From: Cellulomonas fengjieae
GTDB lineage: Bacteria > Actinomycetota > Actinomycetes > Actinomycetales > Cellulomonadaceae
Assembly (NCBI RefSeq): GCF_018388465.1
Contig: NZ_CP074404.1
Location: forward strand, 186,001 to 250,000
DNA: 64,000 bases
Direction of reading: 5' to 3'
Shown piece by piece: positions 9,463-18,583 of this stretch. Position numbers and translations under genes: made by a program. Within the stretch, counting starts at the first letter, position 1. Every line of letters begins with the position of its first letter. Below the pieces are notes generated by a model that saw nothing but the letters and a program-made list of their open reading frames with translations, was not told the origin of the DNA and did no database searches.

Positions 9463-11325
9463 TCAGGCCCGGACGGCCTCCGTGTCGGGCTCGTAGGCGA
9501 GCAGCTGCTCGAGGAGGCGCAGCGAGCTGTCCTTGGCCAGGGACTCACCCGTCCACGTCTCCTTGAGGGTGAGCGTCCGCCCGTCGTGCAGCGTGAGCTC
9601 GGCGTGCAGCGGGGTCCGCTTGGTGATCTTCGCCGTCGCGATCTCCTCGTAGGCGAGGAAGCGGTGGTACGACGCGAGCTGCAGCACGGAGCCGGACTGC
9701 AGCAGCCCGAACATGCGCGCCTTGCCGTTCTCGTCGCGCTTCGGCGTCGGCACCAGGATCATGCCGAGGTCGAGCACCAGCACGTCGTGCTTGGTGCCGT
9801 CGACCTTGACGCTCGCGAGCCCGCCGAGCACCTCGCCACCGTGGGCGGTGGCGGTGTCGGCCACCTGACCGGTCGAGGTGACGTCGACACCGAGCTCGGC
9901 GAGGTGCGCGCGCGCCGACTCGATCGTGTCCGGACGCAGCGCCGCCGCGACCACCGGCGTGAGGTTGATCGGCCGGCCGTCGCGGCCCGCGAGCGCCGCC
10001 GGACCGCTCCACGAGTGCTGCCACCGGGCGACCCCTGCCTGGACCGCCGCCTGGCTCACCAGCAGCTCCATGACGTCGGCCAGCGGGTCGCCCTCACCCT
10101 CCTCCGCGACGATGCCGAGGTCCTCCTCGAGCCGCCCGCGCCCGCCACCAGCCACCACGTCGAGCACGGTGCCGAGGTTGGCGCGCTGCTGCCCGGCCAC
10201 CCGTGCCGCCGCCCGGTACACGACGTCCGCGGTGCGCTGGCGTGACGCCGCCAGGGAGGTCGCGGTGAGCTCCTCCCAGTCGAGCTGGGTGCGGCCGTCG
10301 ACGTCGACCGCCGCCGCCGCGAGGTCCGTGGCCACGGCGTCGAAGCCCGGGATCAGCGACGACGCCGGGCGCGTGTCGCGGGGGACGTCGACGTCGGGCA
10401 TGGCCTCCATCGCGGCGACGCGGGCGGCGATCGAGGGGTGGCTGTCCCAGCGCGACTGCTCGGCCGGCGGCGCGTCGTCGCGCATCTGCGCCAGCTCCGT
10501 CGTCCGGGCGGCGACCAGGTGGCCGAAGCCGCCGAAGAAGCCCTGTGCGGTCGGCGCGTAGCCCGACTCCCACGCGTCCTCGAGGTAGCTGCTCAGGTAG
10601 AACGACCAGGCCGCGTCCGCGACGGGGATCTCGCGCAGGGCGCTCTGCGCGGTGGCGCGGCCGGCGATCCGCACGGAGAGCTGGTCCGCCTCGAGCTCCT
10701 GGCGCCGGTTCACGGCCGCGGAGACGACGAAGAAGAGGCGCGCGTACTGGCGCAGGAACCAGCCGACGATGTTGCCCGACAGCTGCTGGAGCGTCGCGAT
10801 GATCGCCTGCTTGCCGCGGTAGGTCAACGGTCCGAGGCGCGTGTGGCTCCGGGAGTAGTGCCCGAGCTCGTGCGCGAGCACGGAGCGCAGCTGGCCCACG
10901 TCCAGTGTCTGGAGCAGCGGGACTCCCAGGTACAGGTGCCGCGTCCCGCCGACGAGGCCGAGCAGCCGGGTGTCCTCGGAGACGGCGGCGTTCACGTCGG
11001 GCAGGAGCCGGATGTCGTCGGGTGCGCGGGTGTCGGCGGCGGCGGCGAGCTCGCGGACGGTCTCCCACAGCTCCGGCGCGTCGGCGGGCGTCAGCGCCGG
11101 GCCGCGGTCGGGGGCCGGGCGTGCCCGCGCGACCTGCCACAGCGCGACGACGAGGCCGACCGCGACGGCCGCGGTGAAGAACCCGAGCTTGGCGGCGGCG
11201 GCCTCCGCGTCGGACTGGAACGCCCACACGGTGAGCGCCCCCATGCCCACGATCAGCCCCAGGGCGACGACGTAGAAGCCGGCCAGCAGCACCGCCGACA
11301 GGGCGGCGCGCAAGGTCGTGGTCAC
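9463..11325 (-). CDS. M48 family metalloprotease
   Basis: An integral membrane zinc protease of the HtpX/Ste24 class. Two N-terminal membrane segments lie at about residues 10-35 and 47-66, and the zinc motif HELGH is at 152-156 in SVLAHELGHYSRSH; the third ligand is probably the Glu of NRRQELEADQLSVR. Residues 400-620 form an extra soluble domain not found in HtpX, without a recognised fold. The start is a GTG preceded by AAGGA at a normal distance. The role is probably membrane-protein quality control; substrates are unknown. Stop-to-stop distance with pheA is 3 nt. Confidence 0.88.
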   Translation of the reverse strand: MTTTLRAALSAVLLAGFYVVALGLIVGMGALTVWAFQSDAEAAAAKLGFFTAAVAVGLVVALWQVARARPAPDRGPALTPADAPELWETVRELAAAADTRAPDDIRLLPDVNAAVSEDTRLLGLVGGTRHLYLGVPLLQTLDVGQLRSVLAHELGHYSRSHTRLGPLTYRGKQAIIATLQQLSGNIVGWFLRQYARLFFVVSAAVNRRQELEADQLSVRIAGRATAQSALREIPVADAAWSFYLSSYLEDAWESGYAPTAQGFFGGFGHLVAARTTELAQMRDDAPPAEQSRWDSHPSIAARVAAMEAMPDVDVPRDTRPASSLIPGFDAVATDLAAAAVDVDGRTQLDWEELTATSLAASRQRTADVVYRAAARVAGQQRANLGTVLDVVAGGGRGRLEEDLGIVAEEGEGDPLADVMELLVSQAAVQAGVARWQHSWSGPAALAGRDGRPINLTPVVAAALRPDTIESARAHLAELGVDVTSTGQVADTATAHGGEVLGGLASVKVDGTKHDVLVLDLGMILVPTPKRDENGKARMFGLLQSGSVLQLASYHRFLAYEEIATAKITKRTPLHAELTLHDGRTLTLKETWTGESLAKDSSLRLLEQLLAYEPDTEAVRA

Positions 11326-11442
11326 GAGAGAGGTCCTTCCGGTGCGGGGCCGCCACTGCCGCGGACCTCGGTTCGCGGGGGAGCGTAGCGGTCCGACGAC
11401 CGGTGCGAGCGTCGTGCGGCGGGCGTCGTTGGACCGAACGGA

Positions 11443-12600
11443 TTAAGCCGTCGCGACGCGCACGACGAGCGCCCCGTGGTCCACCCGCGCGGACAGCTCG
11501 GTGACCCGTCCGACGATGTCGCCGTCGACCTGCACGTGCTCGCCGCCCTGCACCACCACGCGCACCTCCTGCGCCCGCGTGTGGTCGATGCGGCCGATCT
11601 TGGCCGGCAGGTCGTTGCGCACGCCCGCGCCCTGGAGCATGACCTCCCCGAACAGCTGCGCCCAGCCCGCGATCCCGCCACGGGTGTCGATCGCGGCGAT
11701 GTCGAGCCAGCCGTCGTCGAGCTGCGCGTCCGGCAGCAGCGTGATCCCGCCGGGCAGCCGCCCGCAGTTGCCGATGAGCAGGCTGCGCAACCGGGTGGAC
11801 GTCATGGGCTGGTCGTCGAGCCGGACGTGCACCCGGGTGCGGCGGCCGTGCAGGTGGCGCATGCCCGACACGAAGTACGCGATCCAGCCGACCCGGGCCT
11901 TGAGCTGCTCGTCGGTGTCGGCGACCATCGCCGCGTCGAACCCGAGCCCGGCGATGACCAGGAAGATGTGGTCGCGCTGGAGGTCGAGCTCGGTGTAGGG
12001 CTCCGCGGCGTCCGCCACCGGGTCGTCGGGGTCGGACTGCCAGCGGTGCACCCGCAGCCAGCCCACGTCGATCGTCCGGTCGCGGCCCTCCAGCGCCAGC
12101 CGCAGCGCCGCCATGGGGTCGCTGAGGGGCAGGTCGAGGTTGCGTGCCAGCAGGTTGCCGGTGCCCAGCGGGATCAGGCCCATCGGGACGCCAGTGCCGA
12201 CGAGCCCTTCGGCCACCGCCCGCACCGTGCCGTCCCCGCCGATCGCGACGACGACGTCCGCCCGCTGCGCGACAGCCGCGCGCGCCTGGCCGACCCCGGG
12301 GTCCGCGATCGTCGTCTCGAGCCACAGCGGCTCGGGCAGCCCGCGCGCCGCGCACGCGGCCAGCACGGCGGTCCGCAGCGCGGGCAGGTCCTGCTTCGAG
12401 GGGTTGGCGACGAAGGCGACGCGCTGGCCGGCCGCCTCGACGTCGCGCGCCGGCCGGAGCTCGCGGGCCCCTGCCCCGGTGCCGGGCGTCTCGATCCGGC
12501 GGCGCAGCTCGCGCTGCCGGAGCAGCAGGATCACGGCCAGCACGAGCGCGGCGAGCGCGACGACGGCCGCGCACACGGCCACCCACCCCTCCCAGGTCAC
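11443..12600 (-). CDS. Diacylglycerol kinase family lipid kinase
   Basis: 385 residues. One N-terminal membrane segment (WVAVCAAVVALAALVLAVIL) is followed by a DAGK catalytic domain: FVANPSKQ, the nucleotide-binding VVAIGGDGTVRAVAEGL, and the conserved LIPLGTGNLLARNL. It probably phosphorylates diacylglycerol or a related lipid (YegS/DgkB/sphingosine-kinase superfamily). The longer open frame upstream is Arg-rich out-of-frame sequence; the GTG at 12600 is chosen because TAGATT lies 7 nt before it. The gene is divergent from serS, with a repeat cluster in between. Confidence 0.87.
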   Translation of the reverse strand: MTWEGWVAVCAAVVALAALVLAVILLLRQRELRRRIETPGTGAGARELRPARDVEAAGQRVAFVANPSKQDLPALRTAVLAACAARGLPEPLWLETTIADPGVGQARAAVAQRADVVVAIGGDGTVRAVAEGLVGTGVPMGLIPLGTGNLLARNLDLPLSDPMAALRLALEGRDRTIDVGWLRVHRWQSDPDDPVADAAEPYTELDLQRDHIFLVIAGLGFDAAMVADTDEQLKARVGWIAYFVSGMRHLHGRRTRVHVRLDDQPMTSTRLRSLLIGNCGRLPGGITLLPDAQLDDGWLDIAAIDTRGGIAGWAQLFGEVMLQGAGVRNDLPAKIGRIDHTRAQEVRVVVQGGEHVQVDGDIVGRVTELSARVDHGALVVRVATA

Positions 12601-12607
12601 GGGTCTG

Positions 12608-12613
12608 AATCTA
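12608..12613 (-). promoter_or_regulatory. -10 box TAGATT (minus strand), leaderless start
   Basis: On the minus strand TAGATT is followed by 7 nt and the GTG at 12600, which sets the lipid kinase start. Confidence 0.5.
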
Positions 12614-12740
12614 CGGGTCGCGCCGCGTCGGCCGGTGCAGGATCCGGCGAGCCTCCTGGTGATCCGCGCCGCACCCGCCCCGCACGCGGCCCCGGGCCCA
12701 GCGCGGCAGTGGCACCGGCGTCCCGTCCCGCTCCGCTCCG

Positions 12741-12810
12741 CGAGATCGTGGCATCGGCACGAAGTCGTGGGTGTGAACCGACGATCTCGTGCCGAACCCA
12801 CGATCTCGTG
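12741..12810. repeat. Cluster of four short CACGA-NN-TCGTG palindromes
   Basis: Four copies or near-copies of a 10-12 bp palindrome lie at 12741-12750, 12758-12769, 12781-12790 and 12799-12810, with centres 18-22 bp apart. The 12758 and 12799 copies show the full 12 bp. A single further copy (ACGATCTCGT) lies at 14968-14977, just after the serS-HAD pair. It could be a dispersed intergenic repeat or a regulator-binding array. Confidence 0.7.
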
Positions 12811-12885
12811 CGGGCGGCGGGCCGGGCGGCGGGCGGGCGGGCGGCGGGGCGGTGCCTGCGGTCGGGCGGGTCAGGTGTGGGTCTG

Positions 12886-12891
12886 TAGGGT
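12886..12891 (+). promoter_or_regulatory. -10 box TAGGGT, leaderless start of serS
   Basis: TAGGGT is followed by 6 nt and the serS GTG at 12898. No T-box leader is visible. Confidence 0.6.
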
Positions 12892-12897
12892 TCTTGG

Positions 12898-14163
12898 GTG
12901 ATCGATCTGCGGCTCCTGCGGGAGGATCCCGACCTTGTCCGAGCCAGCCAGGTGGCGCGGGGCGACGACCCGCACCTCGTCGACGAGGTGCTCGACGCCG
13001 ACGCGCGCCGACGCTCCGCGCTCACCGAGTTCGAGACGGTGCGCGCCGAGCAGAAGTCCCTGGGCAAGCTCGTCGCCAAGGCGCAGGGCGACGAGAAGCA
13101 CGCGCTGCTGACCCGCGCCAAGCACCTCGCGGAGCAGGTCAAGGCGCTGCAGTCCGACGCCGACGCCGCCGAGGCGCACGCGACGGAGCTGAGCCGCCGC
13201 ATCTCGAACGTCGTCGAGGACGGCGTGCCCCCCGGCGGGGAGAACGACTACGTCGTGCTCAAGCACGTCGGCGAGGTGCGCGACTTCGACTTCCCGGTGC
13301 GGGACCACCTCGCGCTCGGCGAGGGCCTCGCGGCCATCGACACCGAGCGCGGCGCCAAGGTGTCCGGCGCGCGGTTCTACTACCTGACCGGGATCGGCGC
13401 GCGCCTCGAGCTGGCGCTGCTGAACGCCGCCGTGGACAAGGCGCTGGGCGCCGGGTTCACCCCGGTCATCACGCCGACGCTGGTCAAGCCGGAGGTCATG
13501 GCGGGCACCGGCTTCCTCGGCGCGCACGCCGACGAGGTCTACCACCTGCCGGCCGACGACCTGTACCTGGTCGGCACGAGCGAGGTGGCGCTCGCGGGCT
13601 TCCACATGGGGGAGATCCTCGACCTGTCGGCCGGGCCCAAGCGGTACGCCGGCTGGTCGGCCTGCTACCGGCGCGAGGCCGGCTCGTACGGCAAGGACAC
13701 CCGCGGGATCATCCGCGTGCACCAGTTCCACAAGGTCGAGGCGTTCGCGTACACGACGGTCGAGGACGCCTACGACGAGCACCGCCGGATCCTCGGCTGG
13801 CAGGAGGAGATGCTGGCCCTCGCCGAGCTGCCGTACCGCGTCATCGACACGGCCGCGGGCGACCTGGGCTCCAGCGCGGCCCGCAAGTTCGACTGCGAGG
13901 CGTGGCTGCCCAGCCAGGAGCGGTACCTCGAGCTGACCTCGACCTCCAACTGCACGACGTTCCAGGCCCGCCGCCTCGGCGTCCGCGAGCGCACCGCCGA
14001 CGGCTCGATGCGGCCGGTCGCCACGCTCAACGGCACCCTGGCCACCACCCGCTGGATCGTGGCGCTCCTGGAGAACCACCAGCAGGCCGACGGTTCGGTC
14101 CGCGTCCCGGCGGGGCTGCGTCCGTACCTGGGCGGCCTCGAGGTGCTGGAGCCGGCGCGATGA
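12898..14163 (+). CDS. serS: Seryl-tRNA synthetase
   Basis: Charges tRNA-Ser with serine; class II synthetase of 421 residues. The N-terminal coiled-coil arm that grips the long variable arm of tRNA-Ser spans about residues 30-105. The catalytic core has motif 2 in [16 protein letters not shown] and motif 3 in [21 protein letters not shown] at 12898 begins the usual [12 protein letters not shown] and has a -10 box 6 nt upstream, so the message is probably leaderless. Its stop overlaps the next gene's start (ATGA). Two of its substrate tRNAs, Ser-UGA and Ser-GCU, are encoded elsewhere in this window. Confidence 0.97.
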   Translation: MIDLRLLREDPDLVRASQVARGDDPHLVDEVLDADARRRSALTEFETVRAEQKSLGKLVAKAQGDEKHALLTRAKHLAEQVKALQSDADAAEAHATELSRRISNVVEDGVPPGGENDYVVLKHVGEVRDFDFPVRDHLALGEGLAAIDTERGAKVSGARFYYLTGIGARLELALLNAAVDKALGAGFTPVITPTLVKPEVMAGTGFLGAHADEVYHLPADDLYLVGTSEVALAGFHMGEILDLSAGPKRYAGWSACYRREAGSYGKDTRGIIRVHQFHKVEAFAYTTVEDAYDEHRRILGWQEEMLALAELPYRVIDTAAGDLGSSAARKFDCEAWLPSQERYLELTSTSNCTTFQARRLGVRERTADGSMRPVATLNGTLATTRWIVALLENHQQADGSVRVPAGLRPYLGGLEVLEPAR

Positions 14164-14957
14164 CCCGCTGCCACCTCGTCGCCCTCGACGTCGATGGGAC
14201 GCTGATGTCCTACGACGGCAGGATCTCCGACGAGGTGCGGGCCGCCGTGCGCGCCGTGCGCGACGCGGGCATGCACGTGGTCCTGGCGACCGGCCGCGGC
14301 GTGCACTCGGCGGCTCCCGTGGCGCACTCGCTCGGGCTCACGCAGGGGTGGCTGGTCTGCTCGAACGGGGCGGTGACCGCCCGGCTCGACCCGGCGGCGG
14401 AGAACGGGTACGAGATCGTCCGCGTCGTGACGTTCGACCCCGGCCCGGCCCTGCGCACGATCGCCCTCGAGCTGCCCGACGCCCTGTTCGCGGTCGAGGA
14501 CCTCGGCCTGGGCTTCCGCGTCAGCGCCGACTTCCCCGAGGGGGAGCTGTCCGGCGACCTCGAGGTGGTGTCCTGGGAGGAGCTGACCTCGACCCCGGCC
14601 ACCCGGGTCGTGATCCGCAGCCCCGGCAGCACCCCGGAGCTGTTCCACGAGCTGGTCGAGCGCGTCGGCCTGCACGAGGTCGAGTACGCAGTGGGCTGGT
14701 CCGCCTGGCTCGACCTGACGCCCGGTGGGGTGTCGAAGGCCAGCGCGCTCGAGGACGTCCGCCAGCACCTGGCCGTGCAGCCGCACGCGACCGTGGCGAT
14801 CGGGGACGGCAGCAACGACGTGCAGATGCTGCGCTGGGCGGCCCGCGGTGTGGCGATGGGCCACGCGGGCGACGCGGTGCGCGCCGCGGCCGACGAGGTC
14901 ACCGGCGCCATCGAGGACGACGGCGCGCTCGCGGTGCTGCACAGTCTGCTGAACTGA
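14160..14957 (+). CDS. HAD family hydrolase, Cof type
   Basis: 265 residues with the HAD nucleophile motif near the N-terminus ([14 protein letters not shown]), motif [10 protein letters not shown], and the C-terminal [10 protein letters not shown] that binds Mg2+. The cap is of Cof type (C2), so the substrate is likely a small phosphorylated sugar or nucleotide; it cannot be specified. It is translationally coupled to serS by an ATGA overlap and probably co-transcribed. The pairing of serS with a Cof-type phosphatase is familiar from other Actinobacteria. Confidence 0.88.
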   Translation: MTRCHLVALDVDGTLMSYDGRISDEVRAAVRAVRDAGMHVVLATGRGVHSAAPVAHSLGLTQGWLVCSNGAVTARLDPAAENGYEIVRVVTFDPGPALRTIALELPDALFAVEDLGLGFRVSADFPEGELSGDLEVVSWEELTSTPATRVVIRSPGSTPELFHELVERVGLHEVEYAVGWSAWLDLTPGGVSKASALEDVRQHLAVQPHATVAIGDGSNDVQMLRWAARGVAMGHAGDAVRAAADEVTGAIEDDGALAVLHSLLN

Positions 14958-15037
14958 AGCGCTGCCGACGATCTCGTAACCCGAGGCGGTGGTTCCGCAC
15001 GGTTTCCGTCGTCCGAGGTGCCTGAATCCCCTCGTTA

Positions 15038-15058
15038 CGTAATCGTGACCGGATTACG
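15038..15058. promoter_or_regulatory. Inverted repeat, likely operator of the sugar-import operon
   Basis: CGTAATC and GATTACG form a perfect 7-bp inverted repeat with a 7-nt spacer, about 100 nt upstream of the binding-protein gene. It has the size of a LacI- or ROK-type operator. No regulator gene lies next to this operon, so the binder is unknown. Confidence 0.45.
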
Positions 15059-15159
15059 CGCGGTTGCCGGTTGCGCCCGACTTTGCGAAGGGCTTGCATC
15101 GATCGCACAGGCGCGGTCGAGACGGTCGCGCCCTTGCGACATGACGACGTGGAGGTCTC

Positions 15160-16539
15160 ATGAACGGCACGCGCACGCGCCGGGGATACAGGGCGGCTGC
15201 AGCAGCGGGGGCGGGGCTCGCACTCCTGCTGGCCGGGTGCTCCGGCGGCGACGGTGACGGGGGAGGCGGTGACGAGGGCACCGGGGAGGCCACGGCGGAC
15301 TGCGCCGACTTCGAGCAGTACGGCGACCTGACCGGCAAGACCATCTCGATCTACGCGGGCATCGTGACGCCCGAGGACCAGCCGTACGTCGAGTCGTTCG
15401 CGCCGTTCGAGGAGTGCACGGGCGCCACGGTCGACTACCAGGCGGACAAGCAGTTCGAGCAGCAGATCCTCGTGCGCGCCGAGGCCGGCAACCCGCCCGA
15501 CATCGCGATCGTCCCGCAGCCCGGTCTGCTGGCCCAGCTGGTGGCCACCGGAACGGTCGTGCCGGCGCCCGAGGGCGTCTCCGCCAACGTCGACGAGTTC
15601 TGGGACGAGGCGTGGAAGGAGTACGGCTCGGTCGACGGCACCTTCTACGCCGCCCCCTCGGGCGCGAGCGTGAAGTCGCTCGTCTGGTACTCGCCGGCGC
15701 AGTTCGAGGAGAACGGCTGGGAGATCCCGACGACGCTGGACGACCTCGCCGCCCTCTCGGACTCGATCGTCGACACCGGCATCAAGCCGTGGTGCGCCGG
15801 CATCGCGTCGGGTGAGGCGACCGGCTGGCCGGTCACCGACTGGATGGAGGACATGATGCTCCGGGTCGCGGGCCCGGAGGCCTTCGACCAGTGGGTCTCG
15901 CACGAGATCCCGTTCAACTCCGAGGACCCGACGGCCGCCCTCGACGCGGTGGGCGACTACCTCAAGAACGACGCGTACGTGAACGGCGGCTTCGGTGACG
16001 TGACGTCGATCGCCAGCACCGCCTTCCAGGACGGTGGCCTGCCGATCCTCGACGGCCAGTGCGCCCTGCACCGGATGGCGAGCTTCTACGCGGCCAACTG
16101 GCCCGAGGGCACGACGGTCGCCGAGGACGGCGACGTGTTCGCGTTCTACCTGCCGGCCGAGTCGGAGGACGAGCGCCCCGTGCTCGGCGCCGGCGAGTTC
16201 GTCACGGCGTTCTCCGACCGGCCCGAGGTGCAGGCGCTGCAGGAGTTCTGGTCGAGCGCCGAGTGGGCCAACCTCAAGGCGAAGTCGAGCTCCGACCTCA
16301 CGGGCGGCGGCTGGCTGACGGCCAACAAGGGGCTCGACAAGGAGAACCTGGTCAACCCGATCGACATCCTGTCCGCCGACATCCTGCTGGACCCCGAAGC
16401 GGTGTTCCGGTTCGACGGCTCGGACCGGATGCCGGCAGCCGCGAACAGCGCGTTCTGGAAGGAGGCGACTGCCTGGATCACGGGGCAGCCGACCATCGAG
16501 ACGCTGAACAAGATCGAGGCCGCCTGGCCGGCGTCCTGA
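15160..16539 (+). CDS. ABC transporter sugar-binding lipoprotein (AglE-like)
   Basis: 459 residues. A lipoprotein signal ends in LLLAGC with the lipidated Cys at residue 27, followed by a Gly/Asp-rich tether and a periplasmic-binding-protein fold of the family-1 sugar cluster. The resemblance is to alpha-glucoside binding proteins (AglE: TGKTISIYAGIVTPEDQPYV then FEECTGATVDYQADKQFEQQ). GGAGG lies 5 nt upstream of the ATG. It heads an operon with two permeases; the ATPase is missing, as usual for systems served by a shared MsiK. The exact sugar cannot be read from sequence. Confidence 0.88.
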   Translation: MNGTRTRRGYRAAAAAGAGLALLLAGCSGGDGDGGGGDEGTGEATADCADFEQYGDLTGKTISIYAGIVTPEDQPYVESFAPFEECTGATVDYQADKQFEQQILVRAEAGNPPDIAIVPQPGLLAQLVATGTVVPAPEGVSANVDEFWDEAWKEYGSVDGTFYAAPSGASVKSLVWYSPAQFEENGWEIPTTLDDLAALSDSIVDTGIKPWCAGIASGEATGWPVTDWMEDMMLRVAGPEAFDQWVSHEIPFNSEDPTAALDAVGDYLKNDAYVNGGFGDVTSIASTAFQDGGLPILDGQCALHRMASFYAANWPEGTTVAEDGDVFAFYLPAESEDERPVLGAGEFVTAFSDRPEVQALQEFWSSAEWANLKAKSSSDLTGGGWLTANKGLDKENLVNPIDILSADILLDPEAVFRFDGSDRMPAAANSAFWKEATAWITGQPTIETLNKIEAAWPAS

Positions 16540-16543
16540 CATG

Positions 16544-16590
16544 AGCCCGGTCCCCGGGGCCGCCCGCGTGGCGACCCCGGGGATCGGGCT
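16544..16590 (+). terminator. Stem-loop between binding protein and permease genes
   Basis: A 16-bp stem with one G.U pair closes a 15-nt loop in the 86-nt gap. Inside an operon, such a stem usually acts as a partial terminator or 3' stabiliser, so that the binding protein is made in excess over the permeases. Confidence 0.6.
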
Positions 16591-16625
16591 GTCCAGGTCC
16601 CACGTCCCCGTCCCCGGGAGGTTCG

Positions 16626-17603
16626 GTGCAGCTCGCCGAGAAGTTCGGCACGATGGTGGTGGCCCTGCTGGCCTTCACCGCCGTCATCGGTCTGATCCTG
16701 TTCGTCGTCGCGCTCCTCGAGAAGCGCGGCGTCAGGCGCGTCGCCTGGTTCTTCGTCGGCCCCACCGCCCTGCTCCTGCTGGTGGGCCTCGTGTACCCCG
16801 CAGCCCGCACCATCGTGCGGTCGTTCTTCGACGCCGCCAACGAGGCCTTCATCGGCTTCGACAACTACTCGGCGATCTTCACCTCGCCCGACCAGCTCGT
16901 CGTGCTGCGCAACACCGTGCTGTGGGTGGTCGTCGCCCCGTTCATCGCCACGGCGGTCGGCCTGCTCTACGCGATCATCGTGGACGGCGCGCGCGGTGAG
17001 GCGTTCGCCAAGTCGCTGATCTTCCTGCCGATGGCGATCTCGTTCGTCGGCGCCTCGATCATCTGGAAGTTCGTCTACGAGTACCGGTTCTACGACCCCG
17101 ACCTCAAGGTCAACCCCGAGCAGATCGGCCTGCTCAACCAGATCGTGGTGTGGCTCGGCGGGCAACCTCAGCAGTTCCTCATCAACGAGCCGTGGAACAA
17201 CCTCTTCCTCATCGTCGTGATGATCTGGATCCAGGCCGGCTTCGCGATGACCATCCTGTCCGCCGCGATCAAGGCGATCCCCACGGACATCGTCGAGGCC
17301 GCCCGCCTCGACGGGGTGTCCGGCTTCCGGATGTTCCGGTTCATCACGGTGCCGACGATCCGGCCGACGCTCGTGGTCGTCCTCACGACGATCGCCATCG
17401 GCAGCCTCAAGGTCTTCGACATCGTGCGCACGATGACCGGTGGCCTGTTCGGCACGAGCGTCGTGGCGAACGAGTTCTTCACGCAGAGCTTCAGCGCCGG
17501 CAACCAGGGCCTGGGCGCGGCGCTGGCCGTCCTGCTGTTCGTCCTCGTGGTGCCGATCATCGTCTACAACATCCGCCAGCTGCGCGCCTCGGAGGCACGA
17601 TGA
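16626..17603 (+). CDS. ABC sugar transporter permease (AglF-like)
   Basis: 325 residues with about eight membrane segments, two more than the usual six because of an extra N-terminal pair (residues 8-30 and 36-60). The EAA loop, which contacts the ATPase, reads IVEAARLDGVSGFRMFRFITVPTI. GTG at 16626 follows GGGAGG closely. It forms the transmembrane channel together with the next gene; the ATPase is presumably MsiK-like and encoded elsewhere. Confidence 0.9.
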   Translation: MQLAEKFGTMVVALLAFTAVIGLILFVVALLEKRGVRRVAWFFVGPTALLLLVGLVYPAARTIVRSFFDAANEAFIGFDNYSAIFTSPDQLVVLRNTVLWVVVAPFIATAVGLLYAIIVDGARGEAFAKSLIFLPMAISFVGASIIWKFVYEYRFYDPDLKVNPEQIGLLNQIVVWLGGQPQQFLINEPWNNLFLIVVMIWIQAGFAMTILSAAIKAIPTDIVEAARLDGVSGFRMFRFITVPTIRPTLVVVLTTIAIGSLKVFDIVRTMTGGLFGTSVVANEFFTQSFSAGNQGLGAALAVLLFVLVVPIIVYNIRQLRASEAR

Positions 17604-18535
17604 CCACCACCGGCCCCCAGCTCGACCTCGGCGGCATGCAGGGCCCGTCGGACACCCGCGACGGCCGCCCGTCGGCGCTCGCGGAGGCGACCAAGAAGCG
17701 CCTGAGCTCGCCGTGGGCGTCGCTCGTCGCGGTCGTCCTCGCCGTCGTGTGGACGATCCCGACGTTCGGCCTGCTGGTCAGCTCGTTCCGCCCCGCGCGG
17801 GACATCAGCCGGTCGGGCTGGTGGACGGTCTTCACCAGCCCGAACTTCACGCTCGAGAACTACGAGCTCGTGCTCTCGCCCGAGGGCAGCAGCTCGCTGG
17901 CGCCGTACATCGTCAACTCGATCGTCATCGTGATCCCCGGGGTCGTCATCCCCATCCTCATCGCGTCGCTCGCGGCCTACGCATTCGCGTGGATGGACTT
18001 CAAGGGCAAGAACGTGCTGTTCGTGGCGGTGTTCGCGCTCCAGATCGTGCCCATCCAGGTGACGCTCATCCCCCTGCTCAGCCTGTACGCGGACCTCAAC
18101 ATCGCGGGCACGTTCTGGTCGATCTGGATCTCGCACACCATGTTCGGCCTGCCGCTGACCGTGTTCCTCCTGCACAACTTCATCCGGGAGGTCCCGCACG
18201 AGCTGCTGGAGGCGGCGCGTGTGGACGGCGCCGGGCACGTGACGATCTTCTTCCGGCTCATGCTGCCGATCCTGAAGCCCGCGCTCGCGGCCATCGGGAT
18301 CTACCAGTTCCTGTGGGTGTGGAACGACCTGCTGGTGGCGCTGACGTTCGCCGGGTCGTCGCAGGAGGTGGCACCGATGACCGTGGCGCTGTTCAACCTC
18401 ACCGGCCAGCGCGGCTCGCAGTGGTTCCTGCTCACGGCGGGCGCGTTCGTGTCGATCATCATCCCGGTGCTGGTGTTCCTCAGCCTGCAGCGCTACTTCG
18501 TGCGCGGCCTGCTAGCCGGGTCGGTCAAGGGGTAG
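17600..18535 (+). CDS. ABC sugar transporter permease (AglG-like)
   Basis: 311 residues, six membrane segments after a cytoplasmic N-terminal tail of about 35 residues. The EAA loop is LLEAARVDGAGHVTIFFRLMLPIL, and the C-terminus LQRYFVRGLLAGSVKG is typical of MalG-type permeases. The start overlaps the previous stop (ATGA). It is the last gene of the importer operon; a weak imperfect hairpin follows before the EamA gene. Confidence 0.92.
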   Translation: MTTTGPQLDLGGMQGPSDTRDGRPSALAEATKKRLSSPWASLVAVVLAVVWTIPTFGLLVSSFRPARDISRSGWWTVFTSPNFTLENYELVLSPEGSSSLAPYIVNSIVIVIPGVVIPILIASLAAYAFAWMDFKGKNVLFVAVFALQIVPIQVTLIPLLSLYADLNIAGTFWSIWISHTMFGLPLTVFLLHNFIREVPHELLEAARVDGAGHVTIFFRLMLPILKPALAAIGIYQFLWVWNDLLVALTFAGSSQEVAPMTVALFNLTGQRGSQWFLLTAGAFVSIIIPVLVFLSLQRYFVRGLLAGSVKG

Positions 18536-18571
18536 GTCGGAGCAGGGTCCGGGCGCTCCTCCGACCGCGTC

Positions 18572-18577
18572 TAGCCT
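18572..18577 (+). promoter_or_regulatory. -10 box TAGCCT, leaderless start
   Basis: TAGCCT is followed by 6 nt and the GTG at 18584. Confidence 0.5.
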
Positions 18578-18583
18578 GAGGCC

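Noticed and set aside
12741..12810. CRISPR array
   Set aside because: The units are 10-12 bp palindromes spaced about 19 bp, with no spacer diversity pattern or cas genes.
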